A DNA stretch of 64,000 bases from Paenibacillus roseus. Lineage in GTDB: Bacteria > Bacillota > Bacilli > Paenibacillales > Paenibacillaceae. The position numbers and the translations under genes are program-made. The stretch lies in the NCBI RefSeq assembly GCF_016424485.1, contig NZ_JAELUP010000089.1, positions 1 to 64,000 on the forward strand, given 5' to 3'. The notes below the pieces were generated by a model, which was given only the letters and a program-made list of their open reading frames with translations, made no database searches and was not told where the DNA came from. Shown one piece after another: positions 8,012-16,314 of this stretch (positions within the stretch are counted from its first letter, which is position 1; every line of letters begins with the position of its first letter).

Positions 8012-8581
8012 TTGAAGCTGCGTTACAAATTCATGCTCATTCGAATTTGCTTTCTACCTTTTATAATCTACTATGCGGTTTTGATATCCCGAATCTCATT
8101 TTTCAAGCTTCAATATACGGCAGGCAATGTTCTGCTCGCCATTCTTCCACTTCCGTTGATAATTGCTCTGGCTATAGCTGTCTACTCCAAATGGCTGAAG
8201 AAAACGGCAAAAGCATACATGAGCATCTTTGTTGTAATGGGAATTGTATTTTGCCTGATTTCCATATCTTTAATGGGGTACAATCTCAATCATACCAAAT
8301 TCGACTACAATAAGTGGGTCGGCTCCCCGCAATTGCGCATGGATATAGTCGACCATATGCTGAATAAGTATGGTCTGGAGGGACGCTCCAAAGATGGCGT
8401 TATTCAACTGCTGGGGCTTCCCGATCAGCCGGGGACGTCGCTGGAAGCTGCCGATTCATCCTTGTTTGTCTACCATCTTGGAGCAGGAACAGTAACAAAG
8501 GATGACAGGCAATATTATTTGGCCATTCGATTTAACCAGGAAGATCAGGTAGAGAACTATAGCATTTACTCGAATTCTTAG
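8012..8581 (+). CDS. membrane protein of unknown function
   Basis: A 189-residue protein with three hydrophobic segments in residues 5-92 and a soluble C-terminal domain. The C-terminal part (SKDGVIQLLGLPDQPGTS ... YYLAIRFNQ) resembles the end of the neighbouring anti-sigma remnant, both having a small outer-domain pattern like BamE/SmpA. The TTG start is 9-10 bp behind AGGAGG at 7997-8002. It is probably part of the same old regulon and may be intact. I do not recognise a specific family. Confidence 0.65.
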   Translation: MKLRYKFMLIRICFLPFIIYYAVLISRISFFKLQYTAGNVLLAILPLPLIIALAIAVYSKWLKKTAKAYMSIFVVMGIVFCLISISLMGYNLNHTKFDYNKWVGSPQLRMDIVDHMLNKYGLEGRSKDGVIQLLGLPDQPGTSLEAADSSLFVYHLGAGTVTKDDRQYYLAIRFNQEDQVENYSIYSNS

Positions 8582-8755
8582 AGACTGAAGCGTGATTCGG
8601 CAGCCCTTTTTAACCCCGGTTGTAGGGGCCGGATCGGAGCTGGACAGGTCATAATTCTTTGTCCAGCATCATAGCTATATATCGGGAGACCAATTTCGCA
8701 GCGGGAGAGGAGAAGCGGTACGAAGGAGCATTACAACTGGCAGGGAGGGAATGCA

Positions 8756-8830
8756 ATGAGTACAGAACTGCTCATTCAACTGCTTGTGCTGATTGTAATG
8801 ATCATCGGGCTTGCTGTCCGTTCGGATTAG
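8756..8830 (+). CDS. putative 24-residue membrane miniprotein
   Basis: A short frame starts at ATG 8756 behind GGGAGGGA (8742-8749) and encodes MSTELLIQLL followed by a hydrophobic stretch ending VRSD. It has one predicted membrane segment and charged ends. A terminator-like hairpin lies 15 bp behind it, which gives it the look of a small complete transcription unit. Nothing is known to me about its role. Confidence 0.4.
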   Translation: MSTELLIQLLVLIVMIIGLAVRSD

Positions 8831-8845
8831 TCTTGCCAGAGGGGA

Positions 8846-8876
8846 AAACCGGAGGTCCGCGGCGGCTTCCGGTTTC
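8846..8876 (+). terminator. terminator-like hairpin
   Basis: AAACCGGA (8846-8853) pairs with TCCGGTTT (8868-8875), with a GC-rich loop and a following TCTTCT. It would end a transcript of the miniprotein. Confidence 0.55.
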
Positions 8877-9047
8877 TTCTGCTTGCAGCGTTGCAGCAAT
8901 TCATCATTAGCCATTTACGAAATCTGGAATAACGTTTAAGATGGTGACAAGACCCGATGGCGGACACGCTGTGTCTCCAAAAGCGCCGCTTGGTGTTTGG
9001 GGCTCTGCAGCCGACAAGGGGTAATAGGAGACGAAGGGGTTAAATAG

Positions 9048-9872
9048 ATGGCAAGAGGCTTGGAGGGAAAACGGATTGTGCTCGCAGGTTCGAGAAAATT
9101 AAACGAGCTTGGCGTCATGATCGAAAAGCAGGGCGGAGAAACGGTCGTCCGTTCACAGCAAGGGCTGCTTCAACTGGCGGAGAGCGAGGTGGAGCATGAT
9201 CTTCGCCTGTTGCTGGACAGCGGAGCAGACTGGATGGTGTTCACAACAGGAACAGGTCTGGAGGCCATACTGAATCTGGCGGAGCAGCACGGCTTCCGGG
9301 ACCGCATTGTGGAGCGAATCAAGCAATCCAGGGTAGCCGCAAGAGGCTACAAAACGTTTGCCATGCTTAAAGGGCTGGGAGTCGTCCCGGAAGTTACAGA
9401 TGACGATGGCACTGTCCAGGGGTTGATCCGGGCATTGGAGCCGAATCGTTTTGAAGGCTCGAATGTCATGCTTCAATTGCATGGCGAGCTAATGCCGGAG
9501 CTGGTGCATTTTCTGGAAGAGCAGGGTGCTTCGGTCCGCAGCATACTGGCGTACAAGCATATTCCACCGGATTCCGAGGTGTCGCTGCAGCTCTGCAAGG
9601 AAGTTGCGGAAGGGGCGATCGACGCGGTTTGCTTTACAACGGCTGTGCAGGTCAGGTATTTATATGAATTTGCCCGGCAACACGGGTATGCCGATCGGCT
9701 CACTGACAGCTTCAATACCCGTGTGTTGGCAGCGGCTGTCGGCAGGGTAACAGCTGATGCATTAAGGGAAGCCGGGGTGGAGCGGCTGGTTGCGCCTGAA
9801 CTGGAACGAATGGGTGCGATGCTGGTGGAAGTCGCCCGCTATTATCAGCAGCAAGCGGAAGAGGGACAATGA
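9048..9872 (+). CDS. uroporphyrinogen-III synthase-like (HemD family) protein
   Basis: A 274-residue protein with the two-lobed HemD fold: GKRIVLAGSRKLNELGVMIEKQGG at the start, DWMVFTTGTGLEAI around residue 63, and in the second half IDAVCFTTAVQVRYLYEFA. HemD closes the tetrapyrrole ring to uroporphyrinogen III. In bacilli such stand-alone copies often accompany nitrite reductase and siroheme genes, none of which are seen here. It may be a regulatory or accessory paralogue instead of the main enzyme. It is monocistronic and convergent with the MFS gene. Confidence 0.75.
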   Translation: MARGLEGKRIVLAGSRKLNELGVMIEKQGGETVVRSQQGLLQLAESEVEHDLRLLLDSGADWMVFTTGTGLEAILNLAEQHGFRDRIVERIKQSRVAARGYKTFAMLKGLGVVPEVTDDDGTVQGLIRALEPNRFEGSNVMLQLHGELMPELVHFLEEQGASVRSILAYKHIPPDSEVSLQLCKEVAEGAIDAVCFTTAVQVRYLYEFARQHGYADRLTDSFNTRVLAAAVGRVTADALREAGVERLVAPELERMGAMLVEVARYYQQQAEEGQ

Positions 9873-9914
9873 GAGAGGGAATGCCCCCGTATGCAGAAAT
9901 AAAAATGCTAAAAG

Positions 9915-9960
9915 AAAATCGCCTGCGGCCCCTTACAAAATGGAGCGCAGGCGATTTTTT
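9915..9960. terminator. bidirectional terminator
   Basis: AAAATCGCCTGCG (9915-9927) pairs with CGCAGGCGATTTTTT (9946-9960). It serves the HemD-like gene and the convergent MFS gene. Confidence 0.9.
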
Positions 9961-9976
9961 CATGCTTGAACAGCAA

Positions 9977-11212
9977 TTAGGCGTATCCGCGGACCTGCGC
10001 ATCTTTGGGCAGCCATACGGCAAGCAGACCGAGAAGCGGCAGGTAAGAGCAAAGCTTCATGACGAAAGCGATGCTTGTGGCATCCGCGACCGTACCGAGC
10101 ACGGCGGAGCCGAGGCCGCCGACACCGAAGGCTAGCCCGAAGAACAGGCCGGAAATCATTCCGATTTTGCCCGGCAGCAGCTCCTGCGCGTAAACGACAA
10201 TAATCGAGAAGGCGGAAGACAGGATAAAGCCTGCCAGTATAGCCATAACCGCCGACCAGAACAGATTGGTGAACGGCAAAATGATTGAGAACGGCGCTGT
10301 TCCCAAAATCGAGAACCAGATAATATTGCGCCGCCCGAAGCGGTCGGCCAACGGGCCGCCAAGGAATGTTCCGATTGCCGCCGCGCCGAGGAACGCAAAC
10401 AAAAACCACTGCGATTCGCTGACTGACAGACCGTAGTCATGTATCAGATAGAACGTGTAATAGCTGATCATACTGGCGGTATAGACATTCTTGGAAATGA
10501 CCAAGAGGACGAGAATGGCAACGGCCCATGAGACTTGGCTGCGGTTCAAAACACTGGCGTAACCCGGTTCTGATGCAGCGTGCGCCTTCCGTACCGGTCT
10601 TGGAGCAAGCTGCTGTCCTTTGTACCAGCGCGCAACATAAATTTGAATCCCTATTGCTGCCAAGGCCGCCAGGCTGAACCAGATGACGCCGAACTGGCCG
10701 ATTTTGACAAACAATACAGCGGTCATGATCGGCCCGAGCGAGCTTCCGATATTGCCTCCCACCTGAAAGATGGATTGGGCAAGTCCTCTGCGGGGACCGG
10801 CTGCCAGATAAGCCACGCGCGACGATTCGGGATGGAAGATCGCTGAGCCAATCCCGATTGCGGTGACTGCCGTCAGGATGAGGCCATACTGTGGTGCGAG
10901 TGCCAGCATCAGAATCCCGATTAGTGTAAAGCAGACTCCAAGCGGCAAAATCATCGGCGTTGGCCTGCGGTCAGAAAATTGCCCGACTAGCGGCTGCAGA
11001 ACGGAGGAGGTCAGATTCATCGCCAGAGCAATCATACCGATCTGGGCGTAACTTAAGTTCAACTCATCTTTTAGGATGGGAAATAAAGCGGACACTGTGG
11101 ACTGCATTGTATCGTTCAGCAGATGGACGATACTGATTGCAAACAGGATCGGATATGCAGTTGCTGACGCTGCGCCTGCTCCCTGCTGAATAAACTCTTT
11201 TTTTGTACTCAT
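9977..11212 (-). CDS. Fsr-type MFS exporter (fosmidomycin resistance family)
   Basis: A 411-residue major facilitator with about 12 membrane segments. Family features include HLLNDTMQSTVSALFPILK near residue 29, the loop FSDRRPTP after the second or third segment and FHPESSRVAYLAAG, all typical of the fosmidomycin-resistance (Fsr) group. It should be a proton-coupled drug or metabolite exporter in the cytoplasmic membrane. A perfect CCTAATTAGG at 11266-11275, in the promoter region, may be an operator for a MarR- or HxlR-type regulator not present nearby. Confidence 0.85.
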   Translation of the reverse strand: MSTKKEFIQQGAGAASATAYPILFAISIVHLLNDTMQSTVSALFPILKDELNLSYAQIGMIALAMNLTSSVLQPLVGQFSDRRPTPMILPLGVCFTLIGILMLALAPQYGLILTAVTAIGIGSAIFHPESSRVAYLAAGPRRGLAQSIFQVGGNIGSSLGPIMTAVLFVKIGQFGVIWFSLAALAAIGIQIYVARWYKGQQLAPRPVRKAHAASEPGYASVLNRSQVSWAVAILVLLVISKNVYTASMISYYTFYLIHDYGLSVSESQWFLFAFLGAAAIGTFLGGPLADRFGRRNIIWFSILGTAPFSIILPFTNLFWSAVMAILAGFILSSAFSIIVVYAQELLPGKIGMISGLFFGLAFGVGGLGSAVLGTVADATSIAFVMKLCSYLPLLGLLAVWLPKDAQVRGYA

Positions 11213-11354
11213 GGTACGTTTTCTTTCACTTCCCTCAATTATAATTACATTTAATAGAATGCTGTCCTAATTAGGCTACTATATCACAGAAGTCAGGAAG
11301 CGTGTGAGGGAATTTTTCAAATTTTCTCCATTTCATATATCCGCTCGGATCGCC

Positions 11355-12632
11355 TTACAGAGTACCCGTCCATACGTGGATATCTTTGCGGTAGCGTTCG
11401 ATGTCCGCGGCGCGGCAAGATAAGGTGAGTCTGGTTCCTTCCTCCTCATAGGCAGTAGCCTGCACATCCGCATTAGAGTTGAAATAGGCCACGATCTGAC
11501 CTTTATCATAGGGTACAAGGATATCGCAGTGAACAAAGTCCCGGAATATCCGCTTGGCCAGTTCTGCTGATAGCTCATTCATACCGTATTTCTCCCTGGC
11601 GGATAAATAAATGCTGTTCTCTGTTACCCGCGGGTACGGCTCATCAGTCAGATCGGATTTATTGTAAACCGTAAGCTCCTGCACATGATCCGCTCCCAGA
11701 TCGCGGAGCGTCTCCCGTGTAACTTCCATTTGGCTAGGCCAATCCGGATTGGATACATCCACAACCTGCAGCAGCAGGTCAGCTTCTGCCACCTCTTCCA
11801 ATGTAGAACGGAATGCCTTCACGAGATGATGGGGCAGTTGACTGACAAACCCGACCGTATCGGTCAGCACAAAGGATTTGTTGCCGGGCAACTCGATGCT
11901 GCGCGACTTCGTCTCCAATGTAGCGAACAGCATATTATGAGCAAATACCTGTTTATCTGTATCCGGGTTATAAGTTTCCAGCATTGCATTCATCAGCGAG
12001 GATTTGCCGGCATTCGTATAGCCGACTAGACTGACGACGGGGACTTCGTTTTTACGGCGCTGTTTACGCAATATCTGGCGTCTGGACACCAGCTTCTCCA
12101 GTTCACTCTCCAGCGCGGCAATCCGGTCTTCGATCCGGCGGCGATCCAGCTCCAGCCTGGTTTCACCTGAACCACGGTTTTTCAGGCCAGATCCGCCGCC
12201 TTGTCTGCCCAGCGATTCACGGCTGCCTACCAGCCGGGGAAGCATGTAATGCAGCCGTGCGACCTCGACCTGGAGCTGGGCCTCTTTCGTTTTCGCCCGT
12301 TGAGCGAAAATTTCCAGAATAAGCATGGTTCGGTCGATAATTTCACAATTCAGCTCGGATTCGAGGTTGCGGATTTGAGCCGGGGACAGCTCATCATTGA
12401 ACAAGACGGTCGAATGCTCATGGGCTTTAAGCATAGTCTTAAGTTCCTCGAGCTTCCCCTTGCCGATATAGTGGGAGGAGTGGAAGCGGGCTGATTTTTG
12501 TGTCAGTGCGCCAATCGGCTCCATATTGCAGGCTTCAGCCAGGTTGGCCAGTTCCTGCATGGAATAATCGAATTTGTAATGCTGCGGCAGTTGTGCGCCA
12601 ACGAGCAGCGCTTTGGTTTGTTCTACGGTCAT
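11355..12632 (-). CDS. hflX: HflX ribosome-splitting GTPase
   Basis: A 425-residue GTPase. The N-terminal HflX domain contains HYIGKGKLEELK and FNDELSPAQIRNLE, followed by the Gly-rich linker GRQGGGSGLKNRGSGE. The GTPase domain has the P loop GYTNAGKSS near residue 205, DTVGF as G3 and NKSD as G4, and a short C-terminal domain. HflX dissociates stalled 70S ribosomes under heat or antibiotic stress; a relative in Listeria gives macrolide and lincosamide resistance. The leader upstream holds a promoter, a short peptide gene and an intrinsic terminator 45 bp before the start, suggesting attenuation control. Confidence 0.93.
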   Translation of the reverse strand: MTVEQTKALLVGAQLPQHYKFDYSMQELANLAEACNMEPIGALTQKSARFHSSHYIGKGKLEELKTMLKAHEHSTVLFNDELSPAQIRNLESELNCEIIDRTMLILEIFAQRAKTKEAQLQVEVARLHYMLPRLVGSRESLGRQGGGSGLKNRGSGETRLELDRRRIEDRIAALESELEKLVSRRQILRKQRRKNEVPVVSLVGYTNAGKSSLMNAMLETYNPDTDKQVFAHNMLFATLETKSRSIELPGNKSFVLTDTVGFVSQLPHHLVKAFRSTLEEVAEADLLLQVVDVSNPDWPSQMEVTRETLRDLGADHVQELTVYNKSDLTDEPYPRVTENSIYLSAREKYGMNELSAELAKRIFRDFVHCDILVPYDKGQIVAYFNSNADVQATAYEEEGTRLTLSCRAADIERYRKDIHVWTGTL

Positions 12633-12677
12633 CTGTATATCTTCCTTTCGTCGTACCTGATTTGTTCAAACAAATAA

Positions 12678-12702
12678 AAGCACAGGCAGGCTGCCTGTGC
12701 TT
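12678..12702 (-). terminator. leader terminator ahead of hflX
   Basis: AAGCACAGGCAG and CTGCCTGTGCTT form a perfect 12-bp inverted repeat around a single central base (12690). On the minus strand it is followed by TTTTATTTGTTTG. It stands between the hflX promoter and the hflX start, with no separate upstream gene to terminate, so it is best read as an attenuator. Confidence 0.8.
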
Positions 12703-13020
12703 AAGGTAAGCGAAGAGGAAACAGGGGACGATATGAGAGCGCTAAAATGCATGGCGGCACTCAACATGTCCGTGGATTGACCAATATTCCAATGCCGGAG
12801 AAGTTCAGAGCAAAGCAGCATGGAGTCCGACTTCAATTAGGCAAACGAAGGGGACAGCCGGGTCGATGCTTGGCGAGACCAGTTCCGTATAGGGTGAAAT
12901 GGGCAGACCTATCCTGATTCCTCTGCTTACGAGGCAGAGCCTTGAGCGTGTTCAATTAACCGCGCAAAGTGCGAATCCGGATAAAATCTATCACACTTAA
13001 CCCTCCGTTCATTCAAAATT
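12703..13020 (-). promoter_or_regulatory. long hflX 5' leader
   Basis: About 340 nt are transcribed before hflX. The leader contains a 12-codon peptide gene at its start, a hairpin CTCTGC-loop-GCAGAG (about 12921-12939), an unstructured stretch, and the terminator at 12678-12702. I could not identify the antiterminator pairing by eye. An independent small RNA such as 6S RNA is an alternative, but I see no 6S hallmarks. Confidence 0.6.
12956..12994 (-). CDS. hflX leader peptide with Arg-Ile-Arg motif
   Basis: A 12-residue peptide MIDFIRIRTLRG starts at GTG 12994, 6-8 bp behind ACGGAGGG (13001-13008), and ends in TAA. It contains Arg-Ile-Arg, a basic-X-basic motif of the type at which macrolide-bound ribosomes arrest (as the RLR of ErmDL). 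Stalling here could prevent formation of the downstream terminator and switch on hflX. An in-frame ATG 18 bp upstream lacks a ribosome site. Confidence 0.6.
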   Translation of the reverse strand: MIDFIRIRTLRG

Positions 13021-13026
13021 AGACCT

Positions 13027-13055
13027 AGTGTAGCATACTCGGCTTCGCCTGGCAA
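13027..13055 (-). promoter_or_regulatory. sigma-A promoter of hflX
   Basis: On the minus strand TTGCCA (13055-13050), a 17-bp spacer and TACACT (13032-13027) form a good vegetative promoter, predicting a start near 13020, just ahead of the leader peptide. Confidence 0.75.
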
Positions 13056-13239
13056 GGGTTGGAAAACAAGAGTTTACAAATTGCTGCCACATCCTCAAAA
13101 AATATACGAACGAATTCTGCAAAATTCCCGCGAATTCGAGTAGCAAACGCTCTCGCAAGATCATTGACAATGAGGAAGGAAGCATTATACATTGATGGTA
13201 GTCTGTAACGTTATACAACCAATCAGAGGGGGAATGGAT

Positions 13240-14226
13240 ATGACCCTGCATTTAGGAATTGATCAGGGCGGGAGCAAGACGGTTGCCGTATTGTTCGGCT
13301 CCGATGGAAAATTGCTGTCTCAGGGCAACAGCTATGGTTCATGCTTTTATTATGACGGGGTAGAGCATGCGCTCGAAGCCATACGCCAGGCGTCACAGCA
13401 GGCACAGGCGCAGGCAGGTGTGACGTGGGAGGACATTCGCACGGTTGCAGGAGGGATCGCCGGCGTGAACTGGCCGGAGGAGGAAGTGCTGATTTCCAAT
13501 GAACTGCAGCATCTGTGGGGTGAAGCGCGCATCAAGGTCGTTAATGATTGCCTGATTGCTTTGGGAGCAGGCACGAACAAGCCGAATGCGGCCGTGCTGT
13601 GTGCAGGTACCGGATTGAATGTGGCGCTGCGTGGAAGCGGCGGCATTGAGGTCGTTTACGGCAGCTATATCGATCGGCTTGACCAGGGTGGGCGCGGGCT
13701 TGGCGAGCGGATTCACCAGGCACTGTTCGACGCAGAGATCGGCCGCATTCCGCAGACCCGGTTGACTGGCAAGGTGCTTGAATTTTATGAGCTGAAGTCG
13801 GTAGTGCAGGTGTTGTATGATTTGCCGCGCGACCGGCTGAAGCGCAGTCCGAAGGATATGACCTACTTGCTCTTTGAGTTGGCTAATGAGGGCGATCCGG
13901 CTGCGTATGAGATCGTCAGCAGCTTTGCCCGCAACATCAGCAGCTACATAACGGCTGGAATCGCTAAGTATGGCCTGCAAGAGACGGATTTTGATGTAGT
14001 TCTGACGGGCGGGCTGTTCAAGACACGGCATCCGTTGCTGAGAGAGACGGTTGTATCGGAAATTCACAGGATTGCTCCGCGCGCACAAATTGTAGATGCC
14101 TGGTATGAGCCGGTTGTAGGCGCGGTGAAGCTCGGACTTGGCGGCTTGTATGCCGGGAGTATTCCTGAGGAAGTGCTGCTGCAATGCGAGCAAGGGGCAG
14201 ATCAGTACGGCCTTGCAAGAGTCTGA
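13240..14226 (+). CDS. BadF/BadG/NagK-type sugar kinase
   Basis: A 328-residue ASKHA-fold kinase resembling N-acetylglucosamine kinases of the BadF/BadG/BcrA/BcrD family. The phosphate-1 loop is GIDQGGSKTVAVLF at residues 6-19, followed by AGGIAGVN, VVNDCLIALGAGTN, AVLCAGTGLNVALR and LTGGLFKTRHPLL near the end. It should phosphorylate an amino sugar or related substrate with ATP. I chose the ATG at 13240, seven bases behind GAGGGGG; an ATG six bases upstream is too close to that site. It is a single gene. Confidence 0.82.
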   Translation: MTLHLGIDQGGSKTVAVLFGSDGKLLSQGNSYGSCFYYDGVEHALEAIRQASQQAQAQAGVTWEDIRTVAGGIAGVNWPEEEVLISNELQHLWGEARIKVVNDCLIALGAGTNKPNAAVLCAGTGLNVALRGSGGIEVVYGSYIDRLDQGGRGLGERIHQALFDAEIGRIPQTRLTGKVLEFYELKSVVQVLYDLPRDRLKRSPKDMTYLLFELANEGDPAAYEIVSSFARNISSYITAGIAKYGLQETDFDVVLTGGLFKTRHPLLRETVVSEIHRIAPRAQIVDAWYEPVVGAVKLGLGGLYAGSIPEEVLLQCEQGADQYGLARV

Positions 14227-14512
14227 TGAACGATGAAGGTCGAATTATAAACGTTACGATGGTTAAGACGGAACGGGTCCTTCGGTGAAGCTGCAAGGCA
14301 AGAGAGTAATTCGTTCGCTGTACCACGTGTTGCAGATTCTCTGCCGTGTTTTCAAAATGTCAAGAAGAGAAAATTTATTTTTTTCTCATAAACAGGACTA
14401 GTCCCGCGCCTGTACTGGTTTTTTTGTATCAGAGGTACATTTTAGGAAATGCCCGTTGTGGTACATTGGATTACAGATACAACACATTCTGACAGAAAGC
14501 TGGGGATAGCAA
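14227..14512 (+). other. intergenic region ahead of the NlpC/P60 gene
   Basis: I see no gene here. The region has an AT-rich hairpin GAGAAAA/TTTTCTC (about 14368-14389) and a partly self-complementary stretch CAGGACTAGTCC with CCTGTACTGG followed by seven T (about 14393-14427), which could end a transcript of the kinase gene. A c-di-AMP riboswitch was looked for and not recognised. Confidence 0.4.
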
Positions 14513-15262
14513 ATGAATCCACAACGTGTACCTTATGCAGGCAAATGGCTGGCGGCGGCAGGGCTTGGCTTGACACTGATATTGTCTGGTGGAGGGATCG
14601 GCGCACTGCCTGCAACATACGCGGCCACGGAAGGCTCTTCACAGGCGGATGCTGTCATAGCTACCGGAAAACAGTTTCTGGGCGTCGATTACAAATTTGG
14701 GGCTCCATCAGGGAGAACGGATGAATTTGATTGCTCTTCTTTTACGCAATATGTGTTTAAACAAAACGGTATTGACCTTCCGCGTTCTTCTAGAGAGCAA
14801 TCGACTGAAGGCGTCAAGGTCTCAAAGAGCCAGCTTCAGCCGGGTGATTTGATTTTCTCCGATACAGATCGGGACGGTGTCATTAATCATGTCGGGATTT
14901 ATATCGGGAACAATAAAACGCTTCATACGTACCGCAAAGGAATTGGCGTCACGATTTCGGAATTTTCCGGAAGCACTTGGGACGATACCTTTGTAACTGC
15001 TCGCCGTGTCATTAAAGGCATTCCGTCAACGGATGGCGATAGCGGTTCGGCAGTTGACCAGCAAAGTTCCAGCAAGCCTGACGAACCAAATTCAGGTAAG
15101 GATAACACCCCTAATCAAAGGGATCGTAACAGCAGTGGCGGTGCCGGAGAGATTGATTCCGGACGGAATGGCAATGGAAATGGAAATGATCAATCGCGTC
15201 CGGACAGGAATGACCGCTACAATTACAACAACAACAACAACTGGTTGAATAGATTCTTCTAA
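14513..15262 (+). CDS. secreted NlpC/P60 peptidoglycan endopeptidase
   Basis: A 249-residue secreted hydrolase. A signal peptide covers about residues 1-38 (hydrophobic LAAAGLGLTLILSGG, cleavage near TYAA). The C40 peptidase domain spans about 43-165 with catalytic Cys74 in DCSSF, His126 in INHVGIYIG and the third polar residue His138 in LHTY. The last 80 residues are a low-complexity tail rich in Asn, Asp, Gly and Arg that ends in a run of Asn, perhaps a wall-attachment or spacer segment. Enzymes of this family cut the D-Glu to diamino-acid bond in the stem peptide. Confidence 0.9.
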   Translation: MNPQRVPYAGKWLAAAGLGLTLILSGGGIGALPATYAATEGSSQADAVIATGKQFLGVDYKFGAPSGRTDEFDCSSFTQYVFKQNGIDLPRSSREQSTEGVKVSKSQLQPGDLIFSDTDRDGVINHVGIYIGNNKTLHTYRKGIGVTISEFSGSTWDDTFVTARRVIKGIPSTDGDSGSAVDQQSSSKPDEPNSGKDNTPNQRDRNSSGGAGEIDSGRNGNGNGNDQSRPDRNDRYNYNNNNNWLNRFF

Positions 15263-15309
15263 ATTATTCGGACAGGAATAAAATAATAATTGCACTTGAA
15301 TTTCTAATG

Positions 15310-15350
15310 GCAGAAAGGGGACAGTTAAATCTGGTCTCCTTTCTGCTTGT
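15310..15350 (+). terminator. terminator of the NlpC/P60 gene
   Basis: GCAGAAAGGGGAC (15310-15322) pairs with GTCTCCTTTCTGC (15334-15346), with one G-T pair, followed by TTGTTGTTG. Confidence 0.75.
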
Positions 15351-15459
15351 TGTTGCCTTCACCTTGTCAGTCTGCATCCGGGAGTTGTATTCTACTTATA
15401 CAAGCCAAACCTTTGGTTTAAACGACTGATGACACGATACATAAGGGGAGACAAGATGA

Positions 15460-16239
15460 ATGAGCAATATCATTGATTTAAAGGAGATTAGCTGGCGGAG
15501 AGAAGAGAAGACGATTCTTCACGATGTGAACTGGCAGGTAGAAAAAGGGCAGCATTGGGCGGTTCTCGGCCTGAATGGATCCGGCAAAACCACGATCCTG
15601 AATATGATTAATGGTTACATCTGGCCGTCAACAGGCTCCGTATCTGTACTCGGACATCCGTTCGGAACCATTGATTTACGGGAACTGCGCAAATCAATCG
15701 GCTGGGTCAGCTCATCGCTGCAGGAGAAGATGAACTATAATGACAAGACAGACAACGTGGTAATAAGCGGCAAATACGCCTCCATCGGCTTGTATGAGAA
15801 ACCGGCGGCGGAGGACATCGAGCAGGCGCATCAGTTGATGCGAGATCTCCGCTGCGGACATCTGATCGGCGGCCTGTACCGGACCTGCTCCCAGGGGGAG
15901 AAGCAGAAAATTCTTATTGCCCGCGCCTTGATGGCTTCTCCGAAGTTGCTGATTCTGGATGAGGCCTGCAACGGGTTGGACTTTATTTCCAGAGAGGCGC
16001 TGCTGTCAAGCATCAGTGAGATAGCTTCCCGTGCGGATGCGCCGACACTTTTGTACGTCACTCACCATACGGAGGAGATTTCCCCGGTCTTTACCCATAC
16101 GCTGCTTGTCCGCCGGGGTACTATTTTTGCAGTGGGGGAGACCAAACAGGTGCTTGCAAGCAAGGTGCTTAGCGAATTTTTCGAAATGCCGGTTCAAATT
16201 TCCTGGCAAAAGGAAAGAGCCTGGCTGTCCGTACTCTAA
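15460..16239 (+). CDS. stand-alone ABC ATPase, YlmA/ModF type
   Basis: A 259-residue ATPase with Walker A GLNGSGKTT near residue 36, a variant signature CSQGEKQK near 147 and Walker B LLILDEACNGLD near 164. It matches the COG1119 (ModF/YlmA) group, sometimes named as molybdenum transporters without proof. No permease lies nearby. The ATG at 15460 follows AAGGGGAG; the ATG five bases upstream runs into a stop. Confidence 0.83.
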   Translation: MSNIIDLKEISWRREEKTILHDVNWQVEKGQHWAVLGLNGSGKTTILNMINGYIWPSTGSVSVLGHPFGTIDLRELRKSIGWVSSSLQEKMNYNDKTDNVVISGKYASIGLYEKPAAEDIEQAHQLMRDLRCGHLIGGLYRTCSQGEKQKILIARALMASPKLLILDEACNGLDFISREALLSSISEIASRADAPTLLYVTHHTEEISPVFTHTLLVRRGTIFAVGETKQVLASKVLSEFFEMPVQISWQKERAWLSVL

Positions 16240-16265
16240 TGCAATGGTAAGTCGTACTTACAATA

Positions 16266-16300
16266 AACAGCCCCCGCACGGCATTCCGGCGGGGGCTGTT
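16266..16300. terminator. bidirectional terminator
   Basis: AACAGCCCCCGC (16266-16277) pairs with GCGGGGGCTGTT (16289-16300). It separates the ATPase gene from the convergent oxidoreductase operon. Confidence 0.88.
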
Positions 16301-16314
16301 GCTAATGTTACAGC

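Noticed and set aside
12678..13020. hflX leader as 6S RNA or a T-box
   Set aside because: No T-box sequence AGGGTGGNACCGCG and no 6S-like long duplex with central bubble; a leader peptide with ribosome site and a terminator next to hflX explains it better.
14227..14512. ydaO-type c-di-AMP riboswitch before the NlpC/P60 gene
   Set aside because: Such riboswitches often precede wall hydrolases, but I could not match the conserved core here.
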